DNA of 44,390 nucleotides, taken from the NCBI GenBank assembly GCA_029975765.1, contig JARKOK010000071.1, positions 1 through 44,390 of the forward strand. The letters run 5' to 3'. This DNA is from Aggregatilineales bacterium (GTDB lineage Bacteria; Chloroflexota; Anaerolineae; Aggregatilineales; Phototrophicaceae). A program made the translations under genes and the position numbers. The notes under the pieces are model-generated. The model had not been told where the DNA came from. It saw only the letters and a program-made list of their open reading frames with translations, and made no database searches. Each line of letters opens with the position of its first letter. Position 1 is the first letter of the stretch. Positions 42,700 through 44,390 of this stretch are shown here, piece by piece.

Positions 42700-43808
42700 G
42701 CCAGCACCTTCTCCAGATCAGAAGCCAGCGCCTCGCCGCTGTCCGGGTCTATCCAGCGGATTTTGCGAACCGGAAAGCGCAGCCAGATTTGCCCCCCTGT
42801 GCTAACGGGAAAATCGGGATGAGTAGAGATTTTGAGCATACTGCCTTCGATATGAGCGGTCAGCAGATTTTGCGAACCCAGCGGTTCGATCACCTCGATG
42901 GTTACGGGCAGCGCATCCGGCGCGGCTTCGGTCAGGGCTTCCGTGTTTTCAGCCCGGATTCCGACATAGATATGCCGGCCTTCGTAAGCGCGCAGGGCGG
43001 GCTGGATTTCCTCTGGCGCGGTGATGAGCAGTTCCCCAATTTTGACCTTCATCGTGCCAGCGTCACGCTGCACCTGTCCGCTCAAAAAGTTCATCGGCGG
43101 ATTGCCAATGAAACTGCCAACGAACTGGTTGGACGGTAGATCATAGACACGGGTAGGGGAGTCGATCTGAAGGATTTTTCCGGCGCGCATCACCGCGATG
43201 CGGTCGCCCATGCTCAGGGCTTCAATCTGATCGTGGGTTACGTACACAGTCGTTGCACCCAGCCGTGCCAGCAGCGATTTCAGTTCGGCGCGCATCTCCA
43301 GCCGAAGCAGTGCGTCCAGATTGCTCAGTGGTTCGTCCATCAGCAGCACTTTGGCGTCGTAGGCAATCGCGCGGGCGACCGCGACTCGCTGCCGCTGACC
43401 GCCGCTCATCGCGCCGGGATAGCGGTCGAGCATATTCTCGATATGCAGCAGTTTAGCCGCGTGATCAACCCGCTCCCGTATCTTTTCTTTTGCCAGCTTC
43501 CGCATTTTCAGGCCGAAGGCGATGTTGTCGAAAACAGTCATATGCGGGAAGATCGCGTAGTTCTGGAACACCATCGAGATATTTCGCTGTTTGGGGGGTA
43601 AATACGTCACATCCTGCCCGTCAATCACAACCCGCCCTGTATCTAACATGCCCAGGCCGGCGACCGCTCGCAGCAGGGTGGTTTTGCCACAGCCGCTTGG
43701 CCCCAGCAGCACGACAAATTCCTGGTCGTGGACGGTCAGGCTCACGTCATCAATGGCGACAAACTTGCCAAAGCGTTTCACCGCATTTTCGATGACAATT
43801 TCAGCCAT
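42696..43808 (-). CDS. Carbohydrate ABC transporter ATP-binding protein (MsmK/UgpC type)
   Basis: MAEIVIENAVKRFGKFVAIDDVSLTV, LLGPSGCGKTTLLRAVAG, MSGGQRQRVAVARAIAYDAKVLLMDEPLSNLDALLR; OB-like C-terminus. ATG at 43808 (not 44024) fits the family. Confidence 0.94.
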   Translation of the reverse strand: MAEIVIENAVKRFGKFVAIDDVSLTVHDQEFVVLLGPSGCGKTTLLRAVAGLGMLDTGRVVIDGQDVTYLPPKQRNISMVFQNYAIFPHMTVFDNIAFGLKMRKLAKEKIRERVDHAAKLLHIENMLDRYPGAMSGGQRQRVAVARAIAYDAKVLLMDEPLSNLDALLRLEMRAELKSLLARLGATTVYVTHDQIEALSMGDRIAVMRAGKILQIDSPTRVYDLPSNQFVGSFIGNPPMNFLSGQVQRDAGTMKVKIGELLITAPEEIQPALRAYEGRHIYVGIRAENTEALTEAAPDALPVTIEVIEPLGSQNLLTAHIEGSMLKISTHPDFPVSTGGQIWLRFPVRKIRWIDPDSGEALASDLEKVLA

Positions 43809-43818
43809 ATTGCTCCTC

Positions 43819-44390
43819 TTATTTGTTAATCTGCCCCCACATGTTGAACAGATAGCGCCGGATAAAGAAGATAAAGATGAGCGAGGGCACCAGCATGAAG
43901 AACCCGCCGGCGAACTTAAACGGGTCGCCGGATTTGTCCAGCGTATAGAGAATCTGCGCGGGCAGGGTGCGGTTGGTGATGGTGAGCAGAATCGCGGCAA
44001 ACACCTCGTTCCAGGACAGCACAAACGTCAGGATGGCCGCCGCCGCGATGCCGGGCAGTGCCAGCGGCAGAACAATCCGCCGGAACGCCTGCGCGCGGGT
44101 GCAGCCGAACACCAGCGCCGCCTCCTCCAGTTCGTATGGAACGCTGGTAAATACACTGGCAACCACCAGGATGGTGGTGGGTAAAGTGAGCGCCGCGTGC
44201 ATCATGGCTAGACTGTGGACTTTATAGAACATCCCTAACCGGATGAAATCCACTGCCAGGGGCACGGCCAGCACCACAACCGGGAACGCGCGCACCGAGA
44301 GAATGCCGAGGCGAATCACGTCGCGTCCGGGAAAGATGTAACGCGCGATAGCATAACCGGCAGGGACCGCCAGCACGGTTGAAATAATCA
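43819..44390 (-). CDS. Carbohydrate ABC transporter permease (MalG type), truncated by window end
   Basis: EEAALVFGCTRAQAFRRIVLPLALPGIAAAAILTFVLSWNEVFAAILLT EAA loop; open to the edge. Confidence 0.92.
   Translation of the reverse strand, partial: IISTVLAVPAGYAIARYIFPGRDVIRLGILSVRAFPVVVLAVPLAVDFIRLGMFYKVHSLAMMHAALTLPTTILVVASVFTSVPYELEEAALVFGCTRAQAFRRIVLPLALPGIAAAAILTFVLSWNEVFAAILLTITNRTLPAQILYTLDKSGDPFKFAGGFFMLVPSLIFIFFIRRYLFNMWGQINK

Noticed and set aside
42696-44024. 442-aa version of the ABC ATPase with an N-terminal extension
   Set aside because: The first 72 residues overlap the permease gene out of frame and are Cys/Ser/Pro-rich; the family start MAEIVIENAVKRFG is at 43808.
1-44390. 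Mobile element or defence island
   Set aside because: No transposase, integrase, restriction-modification, toxin-antitoxin or phage motif recognised in the ORF list; gene content is metabolic and regulatory.

Overview
The window (about 44.4 kb, GC-rich, read by eye plus the supplied ORF track) looks like chromosomal DNA of a Chloroflexota/Anaerolineae-like bacterium; this taxonomic guess is inference from protein style only. I found no rRNA, tRNA, CRISPR array, transposase or phage genes. Left to right it contains: (1) a hydrogenase-maturation-type protease; (2) a compact + strand operon fadR - AGPS-like flavoenzyme - glpD - FGGY kinase, preceded by a consensus sigma70 promoter with a near-perfect FadR operator at the predicted start site; (3) a degenerate pterin-dehydratase-fold protein, then a coupled radical SAM / AlaX-like pair; (4) ribokinase, transaldolase-like protein, PTE-like hydrolase and GH3; (5) a 1531-aa secreted repeat protein with a recent 339-bp internal duplication; (6) a cluster of small stress-type proteins (PRC-like, DUF892/YciF, CsbD, DUF1328, SDR, CorA-like, PRC-barrel, NarL-type two-component system, AI-2E permease family); (7) DUF1349 and fucose-isomerase-like genes; (8) a minus-strand VTC polyphosphate polymerase - DUF4956 - CotH kinase - OmpR-type two-component cluster with a structured leader and tandem 11-bp repeats upstream; (9) a carbohydrate-utilisation operon (ABC permease and ATPase, six-hairpin glycosidase, MDR, Gfo/Idh/MocA, GH36, GH130). 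The best candidates for under-described biology are the FadR-controlled AGPS/GlpD/FGGY operon and the VTC/DUF4956/CotH/two-component cluster. All family calls rest on motif recognition from memory, not searches.
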